The notes beneath the pieces were generated by a model. That model made no database searches. It saw only the letters and a list, made by a program, of their open reading frames with translations, and was not told the DNA's origin. Of a DNA stretch of 64,000 bases, positions 22,501 through 33,488 are shown in pieces. This stretch comes from Acanthococcus lagerstroemiae (Eukaryota; Arthropoda; Insecta; Hemiptera; Eriococcidae), in contig CM063106.1 in assembly GCA_031841125.1 (NCBI GenBank), forward strand, positions 11,842,001-11,906,000, read 5' to 3'. How positions within the stretch are numbered: position 1 is the first letter of the stretch; each line of letters opens with the position of its first letter. The position numbers and the translations under genes were made by a program.

Positions 22501-23640
22501 GTTGCCAGTTAAAATTCAAGCTTACCCACTGAGCATATAATATTGTTATCTGCAAGAATTTCTCCCGTAGGTGAACTCAGCGGGAGCTAGGGGCTAAGCT
22601 CCACTTAAAGTTCTACTTAGCCACCAAAAATTTTGAAATACATCAAAAATTTATGGGGAGGAGGAGTAAAATATACTTCTTGTACAGGATAGCCCCTAGC
22701 TCCTCAGACTGTCAGTTTATGTTTCTTCCTGTCATCAAAAAGAAAAGAAAAAAAAAAAAGAAATTCTTACTTTTGTCAATTGCGGATGCAACTTTGCCAC
22801 CTGGTAAGAATTTTTCAAAATTAACAAAAATTATGCTATTTTTAGATTGAGTCCAAACGAAAATCCGATATCCCATTTTCATCAGAAAACCTCCACCCCC
22901 CCCCCGCCCCAGTTGACTAGATAAAAAGAATTTTCATGTTCAGATTTCGTCCACAGTGTCCCGTTTTAACAAAAAAAAATATTGACTTTTCAAATTTTAC
23001 CGATTAAAATTTCATCTTACTAACTGAGCTTACAATGTAAACTTCTGTAAGTTTTTTTTTTTTTTTTTTTTAAGTCAAGAAAAGATGTTCACTCGTGTTT
23101 TTGCCAACTTAGATTTTGCTGTTGCCAGTTAGTTATCTGGCAAGAATCTCTTCAAAATCAGCAGGGAACACAAACATTTTCTCGTCTGGTGAAAATGAGT
23201 GAAACCGGCAAGAAAAATTTCATTTTTCGGCATAACAGGATTCACAGTTGGCAAATCTGAAAACGAAAGATGAATTTTTTGCTTGTTGATTTTGAAAAAA
23301 ATTTCATAATCATAATATTCTCAATTGGCAATATCAGATATTTATTTAGCGAAATCTGAAAAATATAAATTTTCTATCATTTTATATAGATAGAGTCTTG
23401 TCAATTGGAAAAATTGCATTTTCCGTTGTCAAGATTTAAAAACTTGTTCGGATTATTTGCTGAGTTGGAAGAAGTTTTTGCTAGTTGACAAACTAATAAC
23501 TCGAATCCTCAGAAGTTTCTTCGTCCGTATATTTTTGAAAGAAAAAAAAATAATAAAATCTCGCGGGTGTCTATCATATGCTCAGTTCGTAACAGTAAGA
23601 AAGTTTCAATTGTTAAAAATTGAGAAGTAAAGACATTGAA
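19549..23640. other. Gapdh 3' flank, diverged repeats, no gene seen
   Basis: After the Gapdh 3' UTR, words like GAAAACATTCTTGCCAGGTGGC and TTGGCAA recur every one to two hundred bases. This suggests an old tandem repeat that has decayed. Poly-T and poly-A runs are common. No spliced coding pattern was found. Confidence 0.5.
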
Positions 23641-24197
23641 CTCACTTGAGGAATGGATTCTGGAGATGAATTTCTGAAAATATCGTACTCTACCGTAAAA
23701 TTCATAGAAAATTTCCATTCCGGAGTCACAGATGCTCTCAAACCGTTTCATGTTAGGATAGCACTTGAGGAAAATCACAAGAAATCTCATTTTTTCAAGT
23801 TTTTCTGCCAACATTGGATGTTTTGCTCACCCTGAGGAATGGATTCGAGAAATGAAGTTTGGAAAATACCTTATTCGACTGTGAAATTCATCGAGGATTC
23901 CAATTCAGGGCTTGGGCTTTCTTGAAGATCCTTCCATCGGTAAGCACTAGAAAAATGTAACCCGATATCCTTTTTTTTTTGCAAACTTTTTTTTTTCCAG
24001 TATCTTATAATGAGTTTTACCTGAGGAATGAATTCGGAAGAAAAACTTCTGTAAACATGTATCTCTACTGTAAAATTTGTTGAGGATTCCGATTCATGGG
24101 TCTGGATCCATATTAAATTCTTCTCGGCAACCATTATAGAAAGAAATCGCCTGATATCCTTTTTTCTTTTTCTTTTTTTTTTTTTAACAGAACTTTA

Positions 24198-25164
24198 AGG
24201 TGCAGTGGGGTAATTGCAAACGACTTTTTGATTAGTGACACTTTACCGACTCACTGTGACCACTCTATGGCATCAATCAACATCAAATTTCTGTTACACG
24301 TATACTTTGAGGGGTTCTCTTTTAGTGCGGAAAATTTTGTACCAATTAATTTAGAACTTTTTGGAAAAATGGAACTTTGAAACTTTTCAATCACGTTTTT
24401 GCATTTACCCCATCATGGGGTAAATGCAAAATCGTACATTATTTTTGCGAGGCCTTATTTTTTTGCAGTTTTGACCATCATGAAATTTACTGACTTTTGA
24501 TCTATTCTTAAGCTTCGTTCGGTCAAAATTTCTAGGAGTTATCTACTTGAGAAGAAATTTTTCAGTGGAGTGAAAAAAAATTCAAATAAAAAAACAACAA
24601 AATTAACCTAAAAATTAAAAAAATGATGATTTATCATAAGTAGAAATGTATTTTATTAGAAAATACAAAATTTCGATTATCTTAATGGTATTTTCGGACC
24701 GTTTTAAACCTAAAAATCATTTAAAAAAATTGTTGGGGTAAATGCAAAATTGTATTGATTTTGCAATTGCCCCAGCATGACTTTTCCTTGGGGTAAATGG
24801 AAAAACACATATTTCCGCCAATGTAATTAAAATTTTTCAAAATCAGTGGTCTTACCTTAAACTTGAATCTTTTGTGATAATTAAGAGATACCTAAATATC
24901 TTTTAAAAAAAATTCACTGGATACACTTTCGGCCGTTTTGAAAAACAACTACCTCCACTTCACTTGGGAGTGATTTCGACATGTGATGATAAAAACATTT
25001 CCACAGAACAAACGAGCGTACTGATAATGTTCAGACCGGGTGAGTATATAAAGAATAGATGTGCCTTAATGTACCAATAGATGCCGCGGTCAAATATTAT
25101 GTTTCTTTGCCTCCAACAGTTGATTTTGCAATTACCCCAATTTTGCAATTACCCCACTGCACCT
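24198..25164. mobile_element. 967-bp TA-flanked DNA element with AGGTGCAGTGGGGTAA termini
   Basis: The left end AGGTGCAGTGGGGTAATTGC and the right end, inverted (GCAATTACCCCACTGCACCT), are matched TIRs. TA dinucleotides sit directly outside both (24196-24197, 25165-25166). Internal copies of GGGGTAAATGCAAAA repeat in both orientations. There is no transposase frame. A TA duplication is typical of Tc1/mariner-like elements, which is inference here. Confidence 0.8.
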
Positions 25165-25354
25165 TATATTGAGCTAACCCTGAAGAATGGATTCGGGGAA
25201 TTTATTTTTGAAAATATCCTAATCAACTTTAAAATTCATCGATGGTTCCGATTCCAGCGTGTTGGTATTGCTTTTAAATCCTCTCCCTGTGTGAGCGCTA
25301 GGAAACAATCGCCGGAAATTATTTTTTCTTTTAAACTTTATTCAACTTTTCGTA

Positions 25355-25503
25355 CCCGATGTGCAATCAGTTACCCTCTAGTTACCTGCGTTAAAGTTAC
25401 CCATTTGCAACCCTCGGTTATCCTCAGATTACCCAGAAATCTGTCAGTTACCCTTGGTTCCCCTTTAGTTACCCGGGTAACTGGCGGGATTTTGCGCATC
25501 GGG
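25355..25503. repeat. GGTAAC-rich element, copy 1
   Basis: It starts CCCGATGTGCAATC and ends GATTTTGCGCATCGGG, an inverted pair. The interior is built of GTTACCC words on one strand (about ten in 150 bp). Further copies lie at 25646, 35072 and 44661. Confidence 0.75.
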
Positions 25504-25645
25504 TAGTGAGCTGACTTTCAGGAATGGATTTGGGAGATGAACTTTTAAAAATATCTGTTTGATTTTTCAGCCTTTCGGTAGGTTTTTCATTTTTGACGTT
25601 AGAACGTTGAAGGAAATCTGAAAATGAGAAATAAATGTGTCCCAG

Positions 25646-25905
25646 CCCGATGCGCGAAATCCCGCCAGTTACCCGTGTAACTAAAGGGGAACCAAGGGTA
25701 ACTGACGGGTTTCTGGGTAATCTGAGGGTAACCGAGGGTTGCAAATGGGTAACTTCGCCGCGGGTAACTAGAGGGTAACTGATTGCATAATCCCGCCAGT
25801 TACCCGGGTAACTTATAGGTTTCTGGGTATCTGAGGGTAATCGAGGGTTTTGCAAATGGGTAACTTTTCCGCGGGTAACTGGAGGGTACCTGATTGCGCA
25901 TCGGG
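25646..25905. repeat. GGTAAC-rich element, double unit
   Basis: Two units in tandem, opposite to the first copy, start CCCGATGCGCGAAATCCCGC and end GATTGCGCATCGGG. At least a dozen GGGTAAC words occur, and TTTCTGGGTAATCTGAGGG is shared between units. Confidence 0.75.
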
Positions 25906-26578
25906 AGAATTGCTCCACTGTTGTCTCACAACAGCGCCATTTCACGGGATCACTCTTGGACACATGAAAGTTTATTTCAAGTGCTGGGGTTTCCTTTTAA
26001 ATTTTTGATACGCCCCATGCTGCCGAGGAAAGTTTGGACCTTCTATTGACATAATTATGTCTGCGAAAAAATTGATACATCCTAAATAATTGCGTTCATA
26101 GAATATCGTTGTCCCAAATTGTCCCACTGCGCTTTGAATTCAATGGAGAATTTTACTTAGAGAGAGCGTGAAAACTGTGCAAATTAGGGGTGTAAGATGG
26201 TAAGAAATACATTGGTACTACTATGGTTTCTAGAGACGGTTTGTTTGAACTGTTTTTGATGACATGGTCATAGTGACTGTTTTAAATATTGTAGTGTAGT
26301 ACCTATAATATTTTATCATTCAATAAGAAAGAAAATTTCCACGAACAATACAATTTTAACGACCTATTGTCGGAATCTCGAACAATTTTCAGATTTAAGC
26401 TGCTGTTGAGCAGACTTTGCTGTACGCGTGTGAATAATATAGAGAACATTAATATGTTACGTGAAATGGAGTAAAATTATAACAGTTTGTGAGATACACA
26501 TATGTGTCGAGTTTGAGTGTCGATGTTGACTGAGAAATGAGATTTTTGTAAAATTTAGAAGATTTATTTTAAATCAAA
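25906..26578. other. Upstream region of the signal-peptide gene
   Basis: This is unique-looking AT-rich sequence directly upstream of the two-exon gene at 26579 and should contain its promoter. No convincing TATA or initiator was identified. Confidence 0.4.
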
Positions 26579-27938
26579 ATGCGTTTCTTTGCTATAGTTC
26601 TGTTGTTCTTCGTATGGTGTTGTACTTATGATCACTCGAGTACCGCTACTCAAAAATCCAAACAGTCAGAAGATTTGAAGCCGTTAGAACTTTCGGGCGA
26701 CGGTGACCATGACGCTGACGTCGAGAAACTACGCAAACTGTTTGACCGACTGGGTTTAGATTTCTTTGTGTCAACACCCAAGAAGCCGCAGAAGACGCCG
26801 AAGTTTCAAAGCCTTTGGAAAGCACTTTCAACGTGGCGTATCTTTACATGGAAACGTGACCCATACAAAGGTGAATTAGGTTGTTCAGTTCTTCGAGAAC
26901 TATCTGTACTTGCTTTAAACTATATTCTGCAGAATATGATGTTAACAAACAGAGGCGGCGGAACTTGATAGTAAAAGGATAACTGTCTCTGCTTAAAAAT
27001 GCCATATGCAATGAACAGGTATTTTTGGGCTCTGCTTTGAAAACGCTAATTTTCGACTTAAAAGGTCGCTGAATATTACGTAGAAACTTGACCTCTGAAA
27101 AGAGAAAAAACTCACGAAATCAAAATTACCGAAGTAGCCTCCCGGGAAATGAAGAGTTCCGCTGCTCATACTCAGAAATGGGAGAAATTATGCTCCCGAT
27201 GAATGTGATCTCTTCCTTTCATTGCTTGTGGAAGAGAGCAATTTGATAATATTGTAAGTTTGTACTTATTATGCGCACTTTCTCAATAAATCTCCTAAGT
27301 TTCTGTATAATTCCACAGATTCTTGTCAAACCATCGAAAATGCGGAAGGAAAGGTTGTAGTCACGAGACACGGGGAAACAGCATGTCGAAAAGAATGCAA
27401 GGAAAAGGACGTTGCATACGTACAATTTCTCAATACTAAAATATTGCCTTGGATGACGAAACTCTGCTCCGAGGATCTTTCCGTCAAAGTGCGTCTTGAG
27501 GCAGTTGGTACAAATAACGGCGAATGTGTTCGGAATATGTTCAACAAACGTTTCAAGTGTCAATGTCAAGCGACCCAATTTGAGACGCTAGTGAATTCGG
27601 ACGTCCAGATATTGTTAAATAAAATATTAAAAAACAAGTTGAACAAGACTTGGAGAAGAACTATCGCTTTTTCAGTAGTTCCACAAGTTTTGGGCTTTAT
27701 AATCTGCCTCAAGATTAGCCCACCACTCGCGTTCGCTTACATTGTGGGGTTAGCTGGATTTCACTTTCTTAAAATTATGTGCAAAAGTTGCACCCTGCCC
27801 CCTCCTGGCACAGGTGCAACTACGTATGGGAATGACTTTTGTTTAGGTTGTCAAATTGGTATGTGTGTTGAGGGGTGTTGCGGTAATAGTGGTGGTGGTG
27901 GCGGCGGCGGCGGTGATTGCTGCCCTGGTGGCTGCTAG
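26579..27938 (+). CDS. Signal-peptide protein with Cys/Gly-rich tail, unknown function (303 aa, 2 exons)
   Basis: I do not recognise the family. Exons 26579-26870 and 27319-27938 join in frame across a 448-bp intron (donor AAAG|GTGAAT, acceptor TTCCACAG), completing an Asp codon. Residues 1-17 (MRFFAIVLLFFVWCCTY) form a signal peptide. An acidic and basic region follows, then a cysteine-bearing domain at about 100-180 (C100, C120, C124, C147, C167, C178, C180). A hydrophobic stretch at about 212-248 could span or hairpin into a membrane. The tail (252-303) has twelve cysteines, with an eight-glycine run at 289-296 before DCCPGGC. Secretion or surface display is inferred. The tail resembles none of the common cuticle or toxin folds I can name. 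An AATAAA lies 55 bp past the stop. Confidence 0.8.
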
Positions 27939-27992
27939 TGATGCAAGATACTGAGAAAATCAATATCGATACGATAATATTGTTATTATCAC

Positions 27993-27998
27993 AATAAA
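27993..27998 (+). terminator. Polyadenylation signal AATAAA
   Basis: AATAAATAAAAATATAAAG follows the TAG stop at 27936-27938 by 55 bp. This is the right place for 3' end formation of the Cys/Gly-rich protein gene. Confidence 0.7.
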
Positions 27999-27999
27999 T

Positions 28000-28494
28000 A
28001 AAAATATAAAGAGATATCTATTGATATTGTACTTTATAAATATCGATATTTCTGATATTTTGATCGGAAATATTTAGACAAGTTAACCTGCCTTGTTTCA
28101 TCATTTTTTGAAACAGTGTTTTCTATAATACTTGTTCACTAGGTATATTTTACTAATTATTTTCTAAGTTCCCTTTCTTCATACAGTTGTGAGGTCATAG
28201 ACTTATAAACAATATAATTCCTGTCAAAATCAAATTTTAAAAATTGCAAACAATTTTGATCACATTTCATAAGTGTTATTTCAACATATATAGGTAATCA
28301 CTAATCTCAATAGAAGCATATTAACCTATTTGCTATAGGCACGAAAACTTGGAGTTCCTAAAGTTGGTAGCCCTGCATACTGAAAAGGTGATCATGTGCA
28401 ATTTTCCATAAGATTAAAGCAAACTTTAAGCCAACGTCTTTAAATCAATTAGAAATTGATTTAAACAAAAAACCTCGTCCTACATTTTCTTGTA
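28000..28494. other. Intergenic, nothing recognised
   Basis: AT-rich sequence with TATCGATA-like words near 27965-28060. No gene or clear repeat is seen. Confidence 0.45.
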
Positions 28495-28839
28495 TTGTTA
28501 CTAAACAATAGAATTACAGTCAACGCAAGTGGGTGGAATAATTTTGGGCCGTTTTTTTCCTTCCTAAGGATAGCAGTATTTCCATTTAAAATTATCCATG
28601 ATTACCCTTTCAGCTTCACCCACGCAGGTGATTATGTAGCATTCTTTGTCCAGCCAACATTGACAATTTGCGACAAGGCTACTTCTGCTGCTCGCGTCTC
28701 TTGCATTCTCCACAATCCTACTGGCGTACTTGCTGGAAGCCAGCAAACTCGTCACCCCGAATCTCTTCCAGCTGTTGTGTCGTTGTCGCGATCATCAATA
28801 GGGAGTAACACCGCGTCTAGACGTGTTTCGCTTGTGTAG
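28495..28839 (+). pseudogene. Possible tail of a retroelement reading frame
   Basis: An open frame ends TAG exactly where an LTR-like sequence begins. Its last part is Ser/Arg-rich (SLSRSSIGSNTASRRVSLV), as seen at the ends of some LTR-element polyproteins. No integrase or protease motif is visible, so the assignment rests only on position and composition. Confidence 0.25.
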
Positions 28840-29230
28840 TATTAGTACGCCGACCAGGGAACCATTCGCGATCCCCTCTGTACATACTTTCACCGTTGTC
28901 CATTCTCGCCGTCGTTCGTGACTTTCCCGCTGGTCGTTATCTGCGACGTCTCCCTCTGTATGTACATACTTTCGCCGTTGACGGTGACCCTGCCGCTGTA
29001 GCTCGCGGCCCCTTGTGAGTATCCTAAATTGTGAATAAAGTTATCTTTTCATCAATTCCTATGCTGTAATTGTTCCAGAGCTGAAATGTCTGTGTCTTGG
29101 AGTCTACAGGCTGAGTACCGTACCTCGTGACGTATTCTACTGTGATTCTGGAAATCGCGCTCCTCCAGAAAGCGCGTCTCGCTGGCTCCCGCGGTCCCAA
29201 CACGTGTCATTAGATACCTAATTCGCTACA
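28835..29230 (+). mobile_element. LTR-like sequence (possible solo LTR)
   Basis: It starts TGTAGTATTAG and ends GCTACA, giving the TGTAG...CTACA inverted ends typical of LTRs. It contains an AATAAA (about 29033) mid-element and duplicated TGTACATACTTTC words. It is more GC-rich than its surroundings. No matching target duplication or second LTR was found in the window. Confidence 0.4.
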
Positions 29231-30272
29231 CTCAGATAGCATAGGAGATTGTATCTGACACCACAAGAAACTTCGGAGTCGGTATTTTGGACATCAGTTA
29301 GCAAAATATAAAAAGCATTTTTTCTTTTTTGCTTACATGAAAAATGTGCCGAGTCACTATTTGCGACTTATTGGTCAATACTCCTATGCCAATAGGGCTC
29401 GTGATGCCCCTAATAGCATAACTGACTTGAAAGAATCCCTCAGCCAATCTTCACTTGTGGATGAAGAGTTTCTTCAAGCCATGTCGAATGAAGTAATGGT
29501 AACGGAAATTTACTTTTCCAAATTTATTATTAAGTGTCCAAGTATAGTATAATTGCAACGAAAAGAAATTTAATAACTAACGCTAACAAAAGAAGTTCAC
29601 AAATCAGTAATGTTGAGATACATAAATGCATTGCTTGAGGGAGTCGTGTTTTGTAGATTCAGCCACATGGTAGGTAATGAATTACTGGTATAGAAGCGGA
29701 GTATACCATCAGAATATCCAGTGTATGCATGTATGTGGATATGGATTTCATGTTAAAAATATTGCCACCGTCAATTGCTGAGATTTCGAGTATTGAAATG
29801 AACGCAACGAGTTGACGAGTTCATCCAGACAGGGATAATTTATAAGGTCAGCCAACAGGCAAGTGAGAGATATGAATCATCCCAATCTTCAGAGGTTACT
29901 GGGAGAAGCATGATGGCGCGCCACTGTTGCCTTATCTACTATTATTAGAGGAGTTATTGATAACGAAAATGGCATCATGAGGAATTAACCAAAGAGTAAT
30001 AAGCTAACTTTATTTTCTTCCTCTGTCTCGTTTCACATAGTTTCCGCCGAACCTCGCCAGACAACAGCCGCTCCAATGTACATTCCAAGTTCAGTATTGG
30101 GATATGGAATGAAATGTAGAGAGCGCTCGTAACGCTACACACATGCACGCACGCTGATAAACACATGTGGGGAGATAGAGTGATCAAAATTGATATTTTC
30201 TTTCCTTTAACCCGGGGAGCAAAGGTCGGTCTCGTTTTATGAGGGTTCCACTAGCTAATTTGTTCTTATTAC
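29231..30272. other. Intergenic, no supported gene
   Basis: A 71-codon frame at 29337 has no splice or database-type support. The rest is unpatterned. A transposon end (CCGTCAACTGGGGTA, preceded by TA) starts at about 30274 and matches the ends of the element at 47875-48487. Confidence 0.4.
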
Positions 30273-30355
30273 TACCGTCAACTGGGGTATGAAAAAATCA
30301 CAAGGTTACATTGAAATTGCACCTTCATAGATGGAAGTCAGTATGGCCAGCCTTG

Positions 30356-31611
30356 CAGGGGCGAAACTATAGGCGTGGTGTGGGAGGTTGAAATACCCCC
30401 CCCCCTAAAGTTGGAAAATGTTAAGACTGTTCAGTTGATCCCTCTCCCCCACCTCCCCCAATTATTGGACAGTCGGCAAATTTTGAAACTGTTATTTGAA
30501 TTTTCATTTTTTATGTATGTTTGTTTGTTTATTTATTTTCTTTTTCATTTAAAAATATTTCGATTAAACTATTGGCAAATTTTTAATTTTTTAAACATTT
30601 GGTCGGCGAATTTTTCTTCTCTACCTTTCCAAACTGAAAGTCAAATTTCGTTTCTGAAAATGGAGTACTCTGGACCTCTGTTAGAGACTAGTCAGTCAAA
30701 AGCAGAAGGTTTCAAGCTGAGTATCGAACGTTCTAGTAGTTTACACATGTTTTCCGGAATAGCGGCTATTTGTCAACGGGCGGTTTCACCCTGTCCATAA
30801 TTATTATTCACATCATGTCTCCAGTACTCAGTACAAGGATATGATGCGACTTAATCGACCCATGGCGCGTCCATTTTCTCCTTTTGTGAATCCGTTAATA
30901 GGTGAAACTGGAAAAATTGCATATTATATATGTATAGCGACTTCTAAGTCAGTGATCACTCATTCACTCAGTCACTTGCTTACTTATTTAGTGATTCACT
31001 CAGTTACTCGCTTACTTATTCAGTTATTCACACAGTTACTCAATCACTTACTCAGTGACACAGTGATTCACTCAGTCACTCACTTATTCATTGAGTTATT
31101 CACTCAGTCGCTCCGTCACTCACTCAATCACTTACTCAGTGATTCACTCAGTCTCTAGCTTACTAATTTAGTGATTCACTAAGTTACTCACTCACTTAGT
31201 TATTCACTCATTACGTAATGCAGGTATTCGTTCACTTCCTCACTCCGTCACTCACTCAATAAGTTAGTGATCCACTCACTCACTCACTCATTCATTCACT
31301 CACTCACTCACTCACTCAGTCATTCGCTTACTTATTCAGTCATTCACACAGTTACTCAATCACTTGTACTCAGTGACTCAGTGATTCACTCATACCCCCC
31401 ATAATTAGGCGGTCAGCAAATTGTGAAACTGTTTATTTGAATTTTTCATTTTCTAAGAACGTTTTTTGTTTGTTTAATGTTTTTTTTCAATTAAAAAATA
31501 TTTTGATAGAAAAATCGGCGAATTTTCAAATTTTTAGTTAAAAGAAAATATTTGTCGGCAAATTTTCCTTCTCCACCCCCTCCCCAAATTGAAAGTCAAG
31601 TTTCGCCTCTG
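30356..31611. mobile_element. hAT-type non-autonomous element (1256 bp) with 8-bp duplication
   Basis: TIRs CAGGGGCGAAACT and AGTTTCGCCTCTG are bounded by identical octamers CAGCCTTG (30348-30355 and 31612-31619). An 8-bp duplication and CAGGG termini are diagnostic of the hAT superfamily. The interior has two related AT-rich halves (GGCAAATTTTGAAACTG near 30474 and GTCAGCAAATTGTGAAACTG near 31412) around a degenerate CACTCA array. No transposase frame exists. Confidence 0.85.
30950..31395 (+). repeat. Degenerate (CACTCAGT/CACTTACT)n array inside the hAT element
   Basis: About 440 bp of ATTCACTCAGTCACTCACTTA-type words occupies the core of the element. The Ser/Thr/Leu-rich frame across it is a repeat artefact. 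Confidence 0.8.
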
Positions 31612-31619
31612 CAGCCTTG

Positions 31620-32625
31620 AAAATGGTCCCTTGATTCTTTGTCTTTTGGCATAGCTCTTTTTCAACCAATCACAAAACTAAAGCCCTACTCAGTACTCAC
31701 CAACCCTGTCGAGAGGAAGGAGGAAAAGGGGGTAAACCCCTCGATATTTTTAAAAGACCTGAATTTCAACGCTTACAGCTACATCATAGTGTACATCAAA
31801 TCAGCAATCACTCCTTACACCATGAAAAAAACCTCTTATTCTGTAGCTTATTTGTATAATTTATTTTTTCCCACGTGACAAAAGAAAAAAATGAACTGGA
31901 AGGAGGGGAGCCCGTGGAAATTCCCCCGGGCCCTCTTTTTCTCTCTATGGGGCTGCTACTCACAGGAGAGTATAATGGGTCGCCGTTTTGGCGCACACCG
32001 TGCCGTGGATGCCGAATCCGACTATGCGGAGCGTACCGCATAGTCAATTCGGCATCGACGGGCATGGTGTGAGCCAAAATGACGGCCCATCATACTTGGG
32101 TATCTAGGGCCCCAACAAAACAGGAGTTTCAATATTTTTTCGTCGCAATTAATGGTCAAACTGTATATTATTCTCATCAGAGCAATACGGTCCACAATAT
32201 CAAATCCCGTTGTTTTTTTTTGTGACGAGACACCTGCATTCGCGTATGCCTAAAATTAAGAGTTAAGAAAAAGATTCTTTCGGCATGGTCATCTTTGTAC
32301 ACAACGATAGACGTTCATCATTCAAATATAATTACATCTAATTAATGGGTTAGTATATCTTTATCAACTCTCCGTACAATTTTGTGTTTTGAAATCTACT
32401 AATCGACGGCAGCACACTTTTTGTTCGCTATTGTCTTTCGGCATGGACTTTTCCATACGTCCTTCAGCATGGCATATCATTTTGTTTGTTATGCCGAAAT
32501 ACAGAATCCCTTCACGATCGGCCTGATCTTACCGACATATTATACAGAATGCCTTTTAACGACTCTCATCGAAAAGAGTTCAAATATCTCCTACTTTCCT
32601 CCATGAAAAAGCATACTTGAAATAT
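31620..32625 (+). repeat. Dispersed repeat copy, interrupted by a foldback insertion
   Basis: 31620-31678 and 32114-32625 together match, in inverted orientation, 49995-50615. Shared words include AACCAATCACA, TTTCGTCGCAATTAATGGTC, AATTACATCTAATTAATGGG and TTTCGGCATGG. The piece before the hAT insertion (about 30300-30355) belongs to the same repeat. The interruption at 31679-32113 is bounded by ACAAAAC on both sides. Confidence 0.7.
31969..32100. repeat. Foldback repeat, compact copy
   Basis: This is a near-palindrome of about 130 bp centred near 32034 (GCGGAGCGTACCGC). The arms carry ATAATGGGTCGCCGTTTTGG and GATGCCGAATCCGACTATGC with their reverse complements. It lies inside the larger insertion 31679-32113. 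Confidence 0.85.
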
Positions 32626-32639
32626 CAACATTTATGAAG

Positions 32640-33488
32640 AATGACCCATATATGACTGAGAGAATACCGATTTGTGACCTTCCGATCCGAATACAACTTA
32701 AAATAAAAACTTATAACGAAAAATTACGTAAAAAAGCGACAATAATGAAAAAATATGTACACAATCAACTATATACGTATAAATTTGTAATAAAAAGATA
32801 GGTACTCTAAGGTTACTTTTCTGTACCCCGACACTTATGATACATAGAACGAGCAGATGATTGTTTGTTTACACCATCTATATGTAGGCCTTTTTGTTGT
32901 ATGCGAATACCCTAAACTTAAAACATACAAATAAAAAAAAACATCAATAAAACTTACTCTACGTTTTAAACTCGTTGTATTGACCCGTTTTGATTCCTAT
33001 TGTCGAGAATTTTACTTATTAAGGTTTAGTCATCGACATCGGCACCCGGGGAAAGTTGCGCGCGTATCGACGCATTTTTCTACACATCATTCGAAAAGAG
33101 AAGTTTACACGAACTTACGATTTAATTTGTTGGCAGTTGAATATTATTTAAATGCACCACACTTCCCATTGGAATTTCTCCTCCACCATAAATAAGTTTG
33201 TACGATAATTGTCAAAAGCTCGAACAGTTCCACTTACCCAATATTACTTAACACGTTAGAAAAAGCGATGTACAAGTACGAATATTTTAAATTATTTAAA
33301 ATATCAGTTCATTAGAAACCGCACACTCTTACATCGACGAATCTATGTGAACCGCTTCTTTTTATCCAAAAATAATTAGAAGGAAAAAAAGTACACCTAT
33401 GAAATAATATATATAGTTTCCCGTTTGTATTGATGGTTCTGACTGTGATGTCCATCGTTAAGGATCCTCGCTCTCGTGGACATGCACT
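32640..33488. other. 3' flank of the Alp-like gene
   Basis: AT-rich sequence without a gene on either strand. It should hold the 3' UTR of the minus-strand gene. A canonical AATAAA on the minus strand is not seen. Confidence 0.45.

Larger units (their letters stand above)
23647..25560 (+). repeat. Tandem array of about 188-bp units, interrupted by two mobile elements
   Basis: Units beginning GAGGAATGGATTC-like start at about 23648, 23833 and 24023, and again, after insertions, at about 25180 and 25520. Shared words are AAAATTCATCGA, ATTCCGATTC and CCTGATATCC. The array is split at 24196 by a TA-flanked element and at about 25355 by a GGTAAC-rich element. The insertions are therefore younger than the array. 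Confidence 0.7.

Noticed and set aside
25469..25963. 164-codon minus frame
   Set aside because: It is built from the GGTAAC repeat words (repeated SVTLRLPRNPSVT-like strings) and is a by-product of the repeat.
30841..31158. 105-codon + frame rich in Ser/Leu/Thr/His
   Set aside because: It runs through the CACTCA simple repeat inside the hAT element.
30841..31400. CRISPR-like repetition
   Set aside because: The words are a degenerate simple repeat without unique spacers of constant length, in a eukaryotic genome.
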